Shown here in pieces: positions 33,023 through 46,100 of a DNA stretch of 64,000 nucleotides. How positions within the stretch are numbered: position 1 is the first letter of the stretch; the number at the start of each line of letters is the position of its first letter. Below the pieces are notes generated by a model, which saw only the letters and a program-made list of their open reading frames with translations, ran no database searches and was not told the origin of the DNA. The position numbers and the translations under genes are program-made. The DNA comes from Pteria penguin (Eukaryota > Mollusca > Bivalvia > Pterioida > Pteriidae). The stretch covers positions 34,861,596-34,925,595 of the forward strand of contig CM068582.1 of NCBI GenBank assembly GCA_035048485.1. Direction: 5' to 3'.

Positions 33023-35284
33023 AGCTCACCTGAGCCAAAGGCTCAAGTGAGCTATTGTGATCAATCACCGTCCGTTGTCCGTCGTCCGTCGTCTGTCGTC
33101 CATCGTCCGTCGTTAACTTTTCACATTTTCGACTTCTTCTCCAGAACCACTGAACAGAATTTGATGAAACTTGATAAGCATGTAGTACTCATGGTCCCCT
33201 ACAAGTGTTGTTGTTTTTCGTCCGGATTCATCAACAGGTGGCGCCACCACAGGCAAAAGTAGGTCAAAGAGGGTACCCTCCTTTGACAAACTTCTTCTTC
33301 AGACCGGGGGCATACAGAGACAAACCGAATGCATAGGAATGATCTAGAGGGATGTGTGAAGAAGTGTTGTTATTTTTGGTTCCGTTCCGAAATCAAATTT
33401 TTGACGTTTTTTGGACGTTTTTTTGTACTTGGTAGTTTTAATGCAGAAAAGAGGTATTTTTTTCTTTTAGTAAACATTGATGCATTAATTTTGTTTAATT
33501 TGATCATTTTGATGGTAAGAAATACTACTGCGAAGAAAATTTTTCAATATTTTATGTTTTGGATTTTTTATGAATTTTTTAAGACTTTCAAGAAAAAGGG
33601 GGGGTGGGATAATTGGTGTAAACATTTCACAGTTTGAACTTTTTCTTCGGAACCACTTGCTGGAATTCAATGAAACTTGGCATGCATCAAATACTCAAGG
33701 TCCCTGACAAATGTGGTCATCTTTGTCAGGATCCATGAACAGGTGGCACCACCACAGACAAAAGTAGGTCACAGAGGGTACCCTCCTTTGACAGACTTCT
33801 TATTCAGATCGGGTGCATACAGCGACAAACCGACTGCATAGGAATGATTTAGAGGCATATGGGAAGAAGTGTTGATATTTTTGGTTCCATTCCGAAATCA
33901 AATTTTTGACGTTTTTTCATTTTTATTTTGGACTTTGTTATTTTAATGCATTAAAGAGTTATTATTTTCTTTTAGTAAACATTGATACATTCATTTGGTT
34001 TCATTTAATCATTTCTATGGTAAGGAATGCTGGTGCGAAGGAATTTTTTCAATATCTCGATTTTTGAATTTTTTATGAATTTTTTAAGACTTCCAAGAAA
34101 AGGGGGGGGGACAATTTTTCATATCTTCAACTTGATCTACAGAACAACTTGAAGGATTGTGATAAAACTGGGTAGGATGCAAGTACTCATAGTCCTTTTC
34201 AAAGGTTTTGTTTTTTGTGCGGATCATCCAAATTGGTTAACAAATAATGCCACCATGTCTAAAAGTAGGTCTCACAATGGTACATATACCACTTGGTAAT
34301 TGAAATATGGAGAGTAGCGGTTCAAATCCAGCTGTGGTCAAAAAAAATTTTTTTTTTTTTTTACACATCTAAATAAGTTTTTAGATGTTTCTCAACACTC
34401 TACATATGAAATTAGGAATTTTACGTTTAAGACTTCCAAAAAAAAAGGGGGGGGGGTGGTTTGGCCATTTTTCACATTTTCAACTCTTTCTACAAAACTG
34501 TTTGAAGGATTTTAATAAATCTTGGTAGAAATAAGTCACTTATGATCCTCTTCAAATTCTGTTGTTACTTTGAAAAAATTTTGTCAATATCTCAATTTTT
34601 GGATTTTCTATGAATTTTTTAAGACTTCCAAATGAGGGTGTATAGGAACAATTCAATCACATTTTTCATTTCTGCTGTTATACCACATGAAAGATTTTAA
34701 TGAAACATGGAATACATGAAGTACTAAAAGTCCTCTATCAATTTGGTAAATTTCATCCAAATTGGTTAACAGATAATGCCACCATGTCTAAAAAGCAGTT
34801 CTCACAATAGTACATATACCACTTGGTAATTGAAATATGGAGAGTAGCGGTTCAAATCCAGCTGTGGTCAAAATTTTTTTTTCATTTCTTTACACCTCTA
34901 AATAAGTTTTTAGATGTTTCTCAACACTCAACATATGAAATTAGGCAATTTTAAGTTAGATCTGGACAATATTTGAAACAATTGTTGTTCATGACCCAGA
35001 CTTGAAATCAGTCAACAAAAGGCCCCACCTAAAGAAAATGACTAACTTGTTGCCCTGAATGACTTCTTGCAGAGACAAAGGAAATGCTTAATATCAAAAT
35101 CACCTGAATGGATGTGCAAAAAAGTGCTGTTTTTTATTCTAGCCTGAAATAAAATTTGACATATTTTCAACATCTGTGTCGACTTAGTCAAATTAATGCA
35201 AAAATAAATGAATTCTTCCTTCATGCATGACTGATAATCTAGGTACTCAGGTGAGCGATATAGGCCCACTTGGGCCTCTTGTTA
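33023..35284. mobile_element. 2.3-kb non-coding element with hairpin ends
   Basis: The left end is a hairpin (AGCTCACCTGAGCC / GGCTCAAGTGAGCT) followed by a CCGTCGTC-rich tract. The right end has GCCCACTTGGGC and ends CTCTTGTTA. GCTCACCTGAG (33024-33034) is perfectly inverted at 35246-35256. Inside are four to five degenerate ~480-bp blocks with 'gaaccact', 'gaatttgatgaaacttg' and poly-purine tracts. Small ORFs inside are not conserved between blocks. It fills the MRPL52-AARS1 spacer. Confidence 0.75.
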
Positions 35285-35879
35285 TTCACAAAGACTTTCC
35301 TTTCGTATATTTTTGAGTGTTATTCCATAAGAAAAATAGTGCCATGACATTCATTGATTTAACTACCGGTAATAATGATAACTGGTATATTGCACATCAC
35401 AAAACTTATGTCTTGTGAATATATGCAAAGTGATACCGTGAAAATAAAGTCATTCAGAAAATACAAGTGTTTCTCGAAATTTATTCAATGCTTAGATATG
35501 ACGAAGACACCAATACCAATACTTATTTTGAATATCAAAACAATGAAACTCAAATTATACTTACTGAAGAATTAACAGAGGTAATCATGTGACAAGACCA
35601 ACCAGACTAACTATAGAGGAAAAAGGACACTTTCTGTCAGACCCCCAAATTCAGAGTAGAAAAAGAAGTACATCAAGTTGATTTACTCCATCCTCTTCAC
35701 TCACACACTTTTTTATTAGAGCCATTGTTATTTTTGTACCTGGCATTCCTCTTCAGATTTATTTGAAAGCTTATATAGGAACAATTGAATTCTGAAACTT
35801 GGTATTGCTTCACATACATATGGATTAATGGGAGCACTGTAGAATACCACCATGTATAAACACTGATACACCTTCCCAC

Positions 35880-36390
35880 TCTGGCTGACCAGGAAATGGA
35901 CCAGACTCTCTACAGCAAGATCATGGAAGGTACGTGCTCTGACCATAAACTGAAACCAGACTTGAAAGGGCTGACAGTCAGCAGTTAGATCTTAGATGGT
36001 GCTTGTCCTAATCAGAAATTGAAACCAAACAAGTCAGAGGTGAGTCTGCAGTGAGATCCTAGATGGCACTATAGCTTGCTTGCTCTGACTGGGAGCTGAA
36101 ACTAGACGTCGGAGGCAACAATCTGCAATTTGATCCTAGATGACACTTCAGCTCACTTGCTCGGACTGGGAGCTGAAACTGGACATGTCAGAGATGACAG
36201 TCTGCAGCAAGATCGTAGATAACACTTTAGCCCATTTGCTCTGACTGGGAGCTGAATCCAAACGAGTCGGAGGTGAATCTGCAGTGAAATCCCAAATGAC
36301 ACTTCAACTTGTCATGACCAAGAACTGCAACCAGACCTGTCGGAGGTGACAATTTGCAGTTAGAACCTGGAGGACACTTCAGACCTCTCA
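35880..36390. repeat. Degenerate ~75-bp tandem repeat downstream of AARS1
   Basis: About six copies of 'gctctgactgggagctgaaa' ... 'gtcggaggtga' ... 'ctgcagtgagatcctagat' with many substitutions. Confidence 0.7.
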
Positions 36391-36856
36391 ATTACAAAAA
36401 CTAAAGAAATTGTTGATAGACATATGGTAAACACTGCAGTACATTTAAATCGTATAAAACAACAAATGTTTTTAATATTTATTAGAATCATAATGACAAC
36501 AAAGCTGTGCACCAAATATAATGTCAATAAATAATGTTAGGTTAGAAGATGTGCCTGAGCAAGAGTTTGTGTGATATTTCTATGTTCAGTTCTAGAACAA
36601 GGAAAAATTTCCAATATATATATGTAAAAACTTGAAATGTTACATAACTAGACATCCAGATTATGGTTTAATTTGGATTTTATTACATTCGTAACAGTTA
36701 TATTTACTGTGTATGATCTTATACTTAACACTTACTATCATAAACGAGGACAATAGCTGTATAAATTGACCTCAGATTCATTATGTAGGTATATACAATG
36801 TCTAATATCAAGCCTGGGTACAATAATATACTGTTAACACATCAAAATATAAGTAC

Positions 36857-36862
36857 TTTATT
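36857..36862 (-). terminator. Candidate AARS1 polyadenylation signal (AATAAA on minus strand)
   Basis: This is the first AATAAA that I see after the AARS1 stop, about 155 nt downstream. Others lie at 36679-36684 and 36478-36483, so the true 3' end cannot be fixed from sequence alone. Confidence 0.45.
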
Positions 36863-37015
36863 TCAATTTAAAGTGGAGATCACTGGAATAGGAGATTTCC
36901 TTGATATCCCTCAAACATTTGTAATGGCACCATTTCTTAACCTTCTAATTAAATCTGAACGTTTGTCCATAAATGAGCAGAAAACTATGTCCACATAAAA
37001 GCTACCTAAGTAATA

Positions 37016-37189
37016 TCACGATAGTTTCATTTCTGCAAATTGTTTTGCGACATTCATTGCTTCCTCTAATTTTGAGACATTACTGCCAGTGGCTTGTGCT
37101 GAGGCTTCCTTTCCTCCTCCCTTGCCATTGATGATAGGCACAACTTCTGATACCCAAGCATTGGCAGTAAGGCCTGAAGATATACTCTC
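37016..37189 (-). CDS. AARS1: AARS1 exon 22 (stop)
   Basis: Acceptor [33 protein letters not shown] and the C-terminus, ending at TGA (37018-37016). Confidence 0.96.
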   Translation of the reverse strand, partial: ESISSGLTANAWVSEVVPIINGKGGGKEASAQATGSNVSKLEEAMNVAKQFAEMKLS

Positions 37190-40100
37190 CTGAAAAATAA
37201 AATATACAATGAAGGAGTAAATCATCATAAACTCCGGACAGTTATCTGGTATAGTCCTCATTTTGACATTGTTTTTTCAAACAGTTTATGAGATGGAAAT
37301 GTTCCAACTGCAACTGTTCACTTAAATATGACCTTTCTGTAAGCGAGATAAGACACAATGCCAGGCAGACTAAATACTGTGCGTCTCTTTGTGTGAAACC
37401 CACAGGGTAGATCATACCTCACAAACCCTGTGGGACAATACAACCAAAAACCTTTCGTATGTAGGATTGATTTGATACTGTGCGTCTTTGTCATTCAATT
37501 CTGGTATGTAATGGCACATTTGAAAGCCTCACTAAGTTTTGGTATACCAGTACTTCCATTAACAACATTTTTTTTCTCCTATGACAATATGTCACAATGC
37601 TTTTTTTGCCCTTTCATCTTGTATTGAAAAAAGAGTTCCAAAAGCAAACTGGTTTCTGACGGTACTGTCAAAAATATTTAAGGTAGAAATTGACTATGGC
37701 AACTGCATCTGCTTTATGCACTGCATAGAAATTTATACCTCTGCAACAGACAAATCCAAATCAATGCTGTACACACAATGATGCAGTACATCCATCCACA
37801 AATAAATTATAATTCATTCTTTAATTCAACATTGCATCGAGATAATGCATCAATATAACTCTTAAATTGATATCGGTTTTCATTCTTAAAAATAAATACA
37901 CATGAAGGGTTTTGTTTATTTCTTTCATTCATGTTTAATTGAAACGTCATGTTTAATTGAAACTGCTTACATTTTATTTTCTATTTGATTATGGACATCA
38001 ATGAAAAAAGCAACTGGTGTTATGAAGAACCTTAACATTTTAATGTACAGAATTTTATCCTTTCATATTGACAAAACCAATTAAAACCTCATCATACATG
38101 CAAATGCAACTAATGCCTAATTTTAAGCCTAAAGAGGTCACTTGATGCAGTATTTCCATTTCAATATTATAAAGGGAGATAATACACAAAGATGGATGGG
38201 GTTTTCATAGATTTAAAGCATCAGTCTTTGAAAGAAATTTGTCTGCATCCATTATGTTAATTAAATAAACATAATATTTTTTAACATTTCTCATTAAAGT
38301 ACTGAAGTGTTTCTATGTACGATTTTATTACCTTGGAAGTACAGCTCATACAAACAATTTTCCCAGCGTCATTATCTACTGTGAAAAAGATGGCAGCAGT
38401 TTCTGGACTTAGTGCTTTGTATTGCTTCATAGCTGCATCTAAGGCCTGCAAAGAACAATCATATACGTCTCAAGAGTTTTTGGTGAATAAATAATCTACT
38501 GAATGAAAACAATTATATATTAACATTTTGCAGCGATAAATGTTCAAACCAGAATAGTTCAATAACGACAAAATTCCCTTCCCTCCTTCACTGCAGTAGC
38601 AAAGTAGATAGATGACCTATTGGTTAACTGGGGTTTAATATCCTTATATATAAATTTTCAGTAATACTGCAACTTGGAAGTAGCAGGTAACAAAACCCCC
38701 TTAAACATCTAGGAATCAAACCATATTATTTTGAGCACAAAAAAGCGGGGGACAACAAAGTGCATAGCCACTACACCCGCCTCTCCAGAAAGCTGAATCA
38801 TAAATCTGGTGAGAGGTGACCTGGGACATATGACACAAAATCTATGCTATACATCACGTCATGGTGATCCTGACCTGGGACATATGACACAAAATCCATG
38901 CTATACATCACGTCATAGTGACCCTGACCTGGGACATATGACCAGAATCCATGCTATACATCACGTCATGGTGACCCTGACCTGGGACATATGACACACA
39001 ATCCATACTCTACATTACGTCATGGTGACCCTGACCTGGGACATAAGACCAGAATCCATGCTATATATCACGTCATGGTGATCCTGACCTGGGACATATG
39101 ACCAGAATCCATGCTATATATCACATGTCATGGTGATCTTGACCTAGACATATGACCAGAATCCATGCTATACATCACATCATGGTGACCCTGACCTGGG
39201 ACATATGACCAGAATCCATGCTATACATCACATGTCCATCCTTAGATTAACAATTCCTGCAAGTTTGATTGGTATACCTCATGTACTTATCTGGTAAAAG
39301 ACATAACAAGTAAGACTTGGAACAATGATATATAATTCCTGGTTTCTATGGGTCGTTTAATATTATGCCAAAATATATAAATCATAGATTTTATGTTTTA
39401 GAGTGTGGTACGTACACAGGTGACTGATTAAACACATTGGAAATCAAGATTACTGACTGAACCATATAAACATTGTTGACCGGAAAAATGGAAACGAATT
39501 GCGGTGAAGATGCAATTTACCGAAATATCTGAAACCCATGAAAGACATCAGCTTCCTGCATTCAAAATAAAGGATATCCTCTAAATTTCGGAGGAAAATC
39601 ATAACTGTTCTATACTAAAGATGTTAATAACCAACCTCTTGCTTCCAGATGGTAATTCAACTGAAAAATTGTTGGGAACAGCTTCGAACCCAAAGAAATT
39701 ACCTAAAATGAATTTAAAACACCACAAAAGTAATATGCATCAGTTTGTTTAATTACCTTTGCATTAGATCCAGCTTTGAATTCATGCACCACATATTTCT
39801 GATTTGGGTTTTTCTCTATCATTGCCTTGGCTTCTTCTACAACCTAATATGTAAATCAATTTGAAATACATCATTAAACATATGTATGTTTCTCCAAATC
39901 AACAAATTAACAATTGATGTCAAGGCAAGGAAATAGGCAGAAATGTGGAATCCAGGTTCTGATGCATATGAAAGAATTCTTGATTTACAAGGCTTTTACT
40001 TATACAGGTTTCTACAAAGGAATGTCCAGTAATGTATACAAAAATGAATTCAAAGGAAACCTAATATCAGATCCAGAATACCAAATAGTGTCAAAGCTAA

Positions 40101-43100
40101 TATACTGTCATCATGATTTATGAAATTTCAAGGAAATATATCTCCCAACTTCTCTTCAGATTTTTTTTTCATTTTGCATGAGCCATGAAAATACTTGGTT
40201 GCACAGTGGCTAGTCAACAATGCAACACTTTCACATGTTGCAATGAACCACAATCCACTGAAACTAAAAGCAGGTCAATGAAATAGCGGTACACCACATG
40301 ATTCAAGACCTTATGCAGTGTTATGCAAAGGTATTAATTATTTCCTGATAAAAGGATAGAAAGAACTCATGAATTCTTAACCTCTGTCATAATGGCAGCC
40401 TTTTTAGCTTTGTCAAGTTCATCCATTTTCTTTTTCAGTCCCTTCACCTGTCCTCTTAATTCATCCTTCCTCCAGTAAGATATCACAGACTGTGCAATTT
40501 CCTATTTAATTATGAAATTAAACCACATTACATAATGAAATAAGTAAATGACTGAATTCATTCATTGAATTTATCATGTTGATATGAGAATACAAACATT
40601 CTCAATCATGAATTCCATTTATAATATGTGACTTCTGAGATGCACATCAGATTAGAGTGAAATGTTGGGCATTCTATGTCTGGTATGATATAAAACTAGT
40701 ACAACATAACCAACACCCCTAACGTTATTCCTCACAATGATATAAGTAAGAGTTTAAATGTTGTGATTTTCATTCTGTATGATTTTGAAATGCATATTAA
40801 TTATATCATACAAACAAATGCCCTCTATGTTCTTTTACAAAAGTTGGTAGCTGTGCATATATTTATACTATGCCAGAAATGGATGTCTAGCATTTCATGA
40901 AAAACTATGTAAAATAAGATGCATCCAAATGACAGCTGAAAACAACTGATATATCATCAGGGCCCAGTTGTTCAAATCTTTCACCACTGGTTAAATTCAA
41001 AAGTGGTTGAAATCTGACAGACAAATCAAATAAGTAAAATCACTGCATCACTATTTACATAACAATAATCTACTGTTAACACTATTAATCACTTATGTTG
41101 TATAGAGAATAATTTACATTCATTTCATCTAAAGGAAATACTACAATGAAGTTTAACAACTAATTAGCATGGTTGATGGTAGATGGTTAACGCTTTCAAC
41201 AAGAGTTTAAATAGGACCACATGTCCAAACCTTGACAGATTTCAGTTCTGAATGATAATATAAATTGGAAGGGAATTGATATGGAGTGGAGGGGTAGGGA
41301 TTTGCTTAACCTTGTAATAGAGCAACTTGACAGGAATAATTCCTGATGCCAGGGGTAACTGTAGCCAGTCATAAAAATTTATCAAAAAGAAATCTATAAC
41401 AAATATGATCTGATCTGAATATCCTGGATAAATTACATCTACAACAGAAAAAGAAATGAAAGATGATATGAAAAATTCCAGTACAATTAGTCGTAGAAAG
41501 ATGCTATTCTGGCAATAAAATTATCCTATTTTTTTATCCTTGGTCATTGGACTAGCTCAAGTGACACCAAGTTAGATCTTACATCATCTAATTCTACAAT
41601 CAATCGTGTTAACTCCTTCTCTGTCATCTCTTTAGTCTTGAGTTTCTGTTCCATATTTTGTTTTAAGGCATTGACGCTCTTTTCAAGAACGTCACCTTTG
41701 TGTTGAGCCTGAAAAAAATCACATATTTTGGTTTTAAATATTTATCTGAATAAAATTACTGGAGATCAACAAAGATTTTTGCATTTCTTTTCTGGTTATT
41801 TTAACGTAAGGGAGCAGAATTATTCTCCATTATATGAAGCTTCCACAACTGCAAGGTTTCAATGACTTAAGTTATTGATTATAGTTTAAGATGTTTAAGT
41901 CGATAAAACCATGAAAGTCCTTTTTTGTTGGTTGGTTGATTGGTGTTTTACATCGCATTCAACAATTTTTCAGTTATATCGCGACATGGAAGAAGAAGGT
42001 GACCAACATCTTAAACATAGTGGTGCAACCCGGGAATCAAACCTGGATCGTCGACCCTGCAATCCAAGCACTTAACCACTATACCAAGCCTGCCCCTAAT
42101 TCCTTTTCATCAAAATATGAAATTAATGAAGATTAATATAAATACATTCCAGATGAAATACGCAGTAGGTAGTGTGTATTTTTATAGTATTTGACAGCAA
42201 ATGATTAAAGAGTTTTCAACTCGGTAGATAGTATTAACTCTGTTATCCTCACCCTGACAGCCTCGGTTCCTGTCACAGCAATTATTCTGCGCACTCCCTT
42301 CGATATTGCTTCTTCTGACACTATTACCATTTTCCCAATATGACCTGATCTTTTCAAATGTCTACAAAAATGCAAACTACATCTTTCAATATACATATAT
42401 TGAAAGTTTAATAAAAACATGGACATGTGGTGAAGTTGCTGGCATACTTAATTCATCATGAAAATAACTAGTGTTCAGGGAACTAACTTTTCTAAGTGGA
42501 AATCCAACTTAAGCATAACAATGATGTGAAGAATGAAAATTAACTACAATAGTGGTTAAACCTATGATGTATACTTCTGACCTCATTTACATTAGGGCAG
42601 ATAATGGAGTTCAGTTCATAATCACAAAGTCCAGTTTCCCCGTCTTTTCAATAAGACAGTAGATGGTCAGAACTTATTGAGCAACACACCAGATAGGTCA
42701 GAACTTATTGAGCAACACACCAGATAGGTCAGAACTTACTGAGCAACACACCAGACAAGTCAGAACATACTGAGCAACACACCAGATAAGTCAACTTATT
42801 GAGCAACACACCACATAGGTCAGAACTTACTGAGCAACACACCAGACAAGTCAGAACTTATTCAGCAACACACCAGATAGGGCAGAACTTATTGAGCAAC
42901 ACACCAGATAGGTCAGAACTTATTGAGCAACACACCAGATAGGTCAGAACTTACTGAGCAACACACCAGATAGGTCAGAACTTATTGAGCAACACACCAC
43001 ATAGGTCATAACTTACTGAGCAACACACCACACAGGTGATAACACCATAAGGATGCAGTAATCCTTGTTGATTCAATATCCATAATCATGATTATTAGAG

Positions 43101-46100
43101 GAATCTACATGCATTTCATCTAAACCTTATTGAAGTGATTTTAATACATAAATTTAGAACAAAAGACAATGGACAGAAATATCCATAATACTTACGTGCC
43201 ACCACAGAACTCTACAGATGTGACTGAGGCCCCTGGTCCCATTGGATCCGCCACTAGATCATCTACTGATATTCCTATACTTAAGACTCGAACCGGGTCA
43301 GGATATGTCTAGCAATGTATGTATATATCAGTTACCAAATTACTAATACATAAATAAATACACTGAAAAAATCAGTTTTTTACATTTTTTACACGTTTAC
43401 TACCAGTAACATCTAAAAAAGTTCCACGTCTCAGATTATGGATCAGTCCAACAGATTAATTAGGTAATTCTTAAAGAGTATCCAATCCTAGATGTTGTCT
43501 TATCTGCAGGACAAAAGACAGTCAAATCACAACAGGGGTTCATAATTCAATTTGATATCATCACAAACACTGCAATATGTATTTACATGTTTTGTATCAT
43601 ACTTGAAGTAATTTACATCTTCTATATCATTCTTGATGTAATTTGCAATTTTTAAGATCCAAATCTGTCTATTTTCCATTTTATATGGAGGCTGCAGTAT
43701 AATCTAATATTTGACTTTACCTAATCTTCTGGGGCCATTTGTTCGAAACTTTAACCGCTGGTTAATCTTACCAGTGGTTAAAGTTTGAGAGATGATTAAT
43801 CTAATTTACAAGATTTCTGTGTAAAAATCCAACTTACTAAACAATACTGGTTACATATGCTGCAAATCAGTACACAGACTATGACTTGAAGTCTTCTGAT
43901 TTCAAAGATATAGTCAGATGAAATTTAACCACTGGTCAGCTTAACCAGTGGTTAAAGTTTCGAACAACTGGCCCCTGTTTGCTATGGCCTGCCCATCAAG
44001 GTTTTTGTCATACAAGTGAGTCAGTGTAGTTATGGAAATCGAATCTGTATCTCAGATTTTTACTCATGTATTTCCTTTTCTTTCATGTGTAGTTTACCTT
44101 CATTTCTCATGAACAGAATTTTAAAAATGTTTTGTTTGATATTTTACCAGCATCAACCAAATTCCTTTTATGCTGAAGAAAAAAATACTATATTCAATAC
44201 TCTATTGAAGTCCCAGCTATCAGACATAAATATATATGATCACAGGACTGGATCCACAATATACAGATTCCAACACAAATTTGGTACCCTCAGTGATCCT
44301 GAGATTTTATCAAGTAACGACTGAATGAACATAAAATTTACCTCATCAAATACTGCTCGCAATCCTTGAATTGCCTTGGCAACGGCCAGCGGAGTGTTCT
44401 TATCATAAACTTCTTCGTTTTTGCCAGCCATATTGTTGACTATTTCCTCAACTTTCTTCACTTGCTGGACTGTCAGTGCACCCTATATGACAAAGTATAC
44501 AGATCTAAGGAAGAATAGTTATACATGTCTATAAATAGACAAGTTGACTTAATTCAGGAAAATTTTGGAGTTTTTCTTGATTATTGTGATATTTAAGCAA
44601 AACAGAATGCAAGCAAGTTAGTGACAAATCATAACAAGAGTGCATAAAATTCAAATTTATTTCTAAATCCTATCATTTATTCTAACTGAAAGAATTCCAT
44701 AGCTTGCTCTGATATAAGTGTTTCACATCACAATAATTAAACAAAGTTAAATTAAATATCAGATATATTAATACATTTCAACAACATTTAATTCGCGACT
44801 GATACCTTCGAAGTGAAGTCAAATCGTAATCTATCTGGAGCGACCAGTGATCCCTTCTGATCAGCCAGCCCACAGACTTCACGAAGACCAAAATTCAGCA
44901 TATGTGTTCCTGTATGGTTCTTCATCACTGAACATCTACGACTCTGAATTTTATTATTTTTATTTATTTTGATTATACAACAACAGCTCAAGCTAAAGAC
45001 TTTAAATGGTTGAGTATGTATATATATGTACTCAACCAAGTAATTCAAAGACAAGAAATTTTCAAACTGTCACTTTTAGGAGAATTATCACTTAGTTTAA
45101 AGATATAAAAATTAGAATTTCTTAACTGGCAGCGAGTACTTCTGGTATTCTTACACTTTATATATGCTTTGCAGTTTAAATGTAGATAACACCACAGGAA
45201 AGTACCATTATGTCTAAAATTTTTCTCCTTTTGCCAATTTTTCATATATGTAACACCATTTCATAATACATGTACCATAGGGAGAATCATAAAGAGGAAG
45301 AAGGAAAATAGATATGACTTACCTCATCTACATGGAGCTGCATAACATCACCAACTTTCAGTACTCCCTCTATAACACCAACATGAAGCACATATCCCCC
45401 TCGCACAATCACATTTTTGACACTAAATTCTACATCCTACAAAACAAGCAACACTTACTAAATTTGGTTTTAAAAACCTCTTTTTTAACTAAACATTAAT
45501 CACTATTTCTATGTTATACATCCGGCAAAAGGCAGAGTAAAACTACATGAATCATACCCAAAAGGCAGAGTAAAACTATGTCACAGTATGTGTAACATAC
45601 CCAAAAGGCAGAGTAAAACTACATGTATCATACCCAAAAGGCAAAGTAAAACTACATGTATCATATCCAAAAGGATTTTAAAATGTGATAATTTACCACC
45701 ATGATATCTTATATGAATGAAGATCACTGAATGAAAAACTAAAGCTAAGAGAAAGTTTCCTAAAAAGTAGAACTTTACCCAATACTGAGCTCAACTCAAA
45801 AGACTTGCAGAACTTGTACTATCTCTTTTTTTTCAATTATATTAAAATTTCTCTGATTATATGTATTCTTGAACTAAAAGAAAATCTTACAGCATCATTT
45901 TCCTTGACCATAAACCCTTCATCATAGATCTGGCCTCCCTGTTCTGCATAGAAATTTGTCTTATCCAGAAGCACACCACATTCTTCTCCAGATGTTACTT
46001 CATTCACAAACTCCTTCCCTTTTCTCAATGCAATTACCTTTCCAGAAGCAGGCTCAAAATCTGAAGTTACATGCAATACATACTGCACATTTCGTAAATA

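Noticed and set aside
33329..33637. 102-codon Phe-rich frame in the MRPL52-AARS1 spacer
   Set aside because: It lies in one block of a tandemly repeated non-coding element and the other blocks do not preserve it; AT-rich composition explains the Phe/Lys content.
42653..43040. Regular direct repeats suggesting a CRISPR array (also 16612-17730 and 56206-56943)
   Set aside because: Units abut head-to-tail without unique spacers and the genome is eukaryotic; these are minisatellites.
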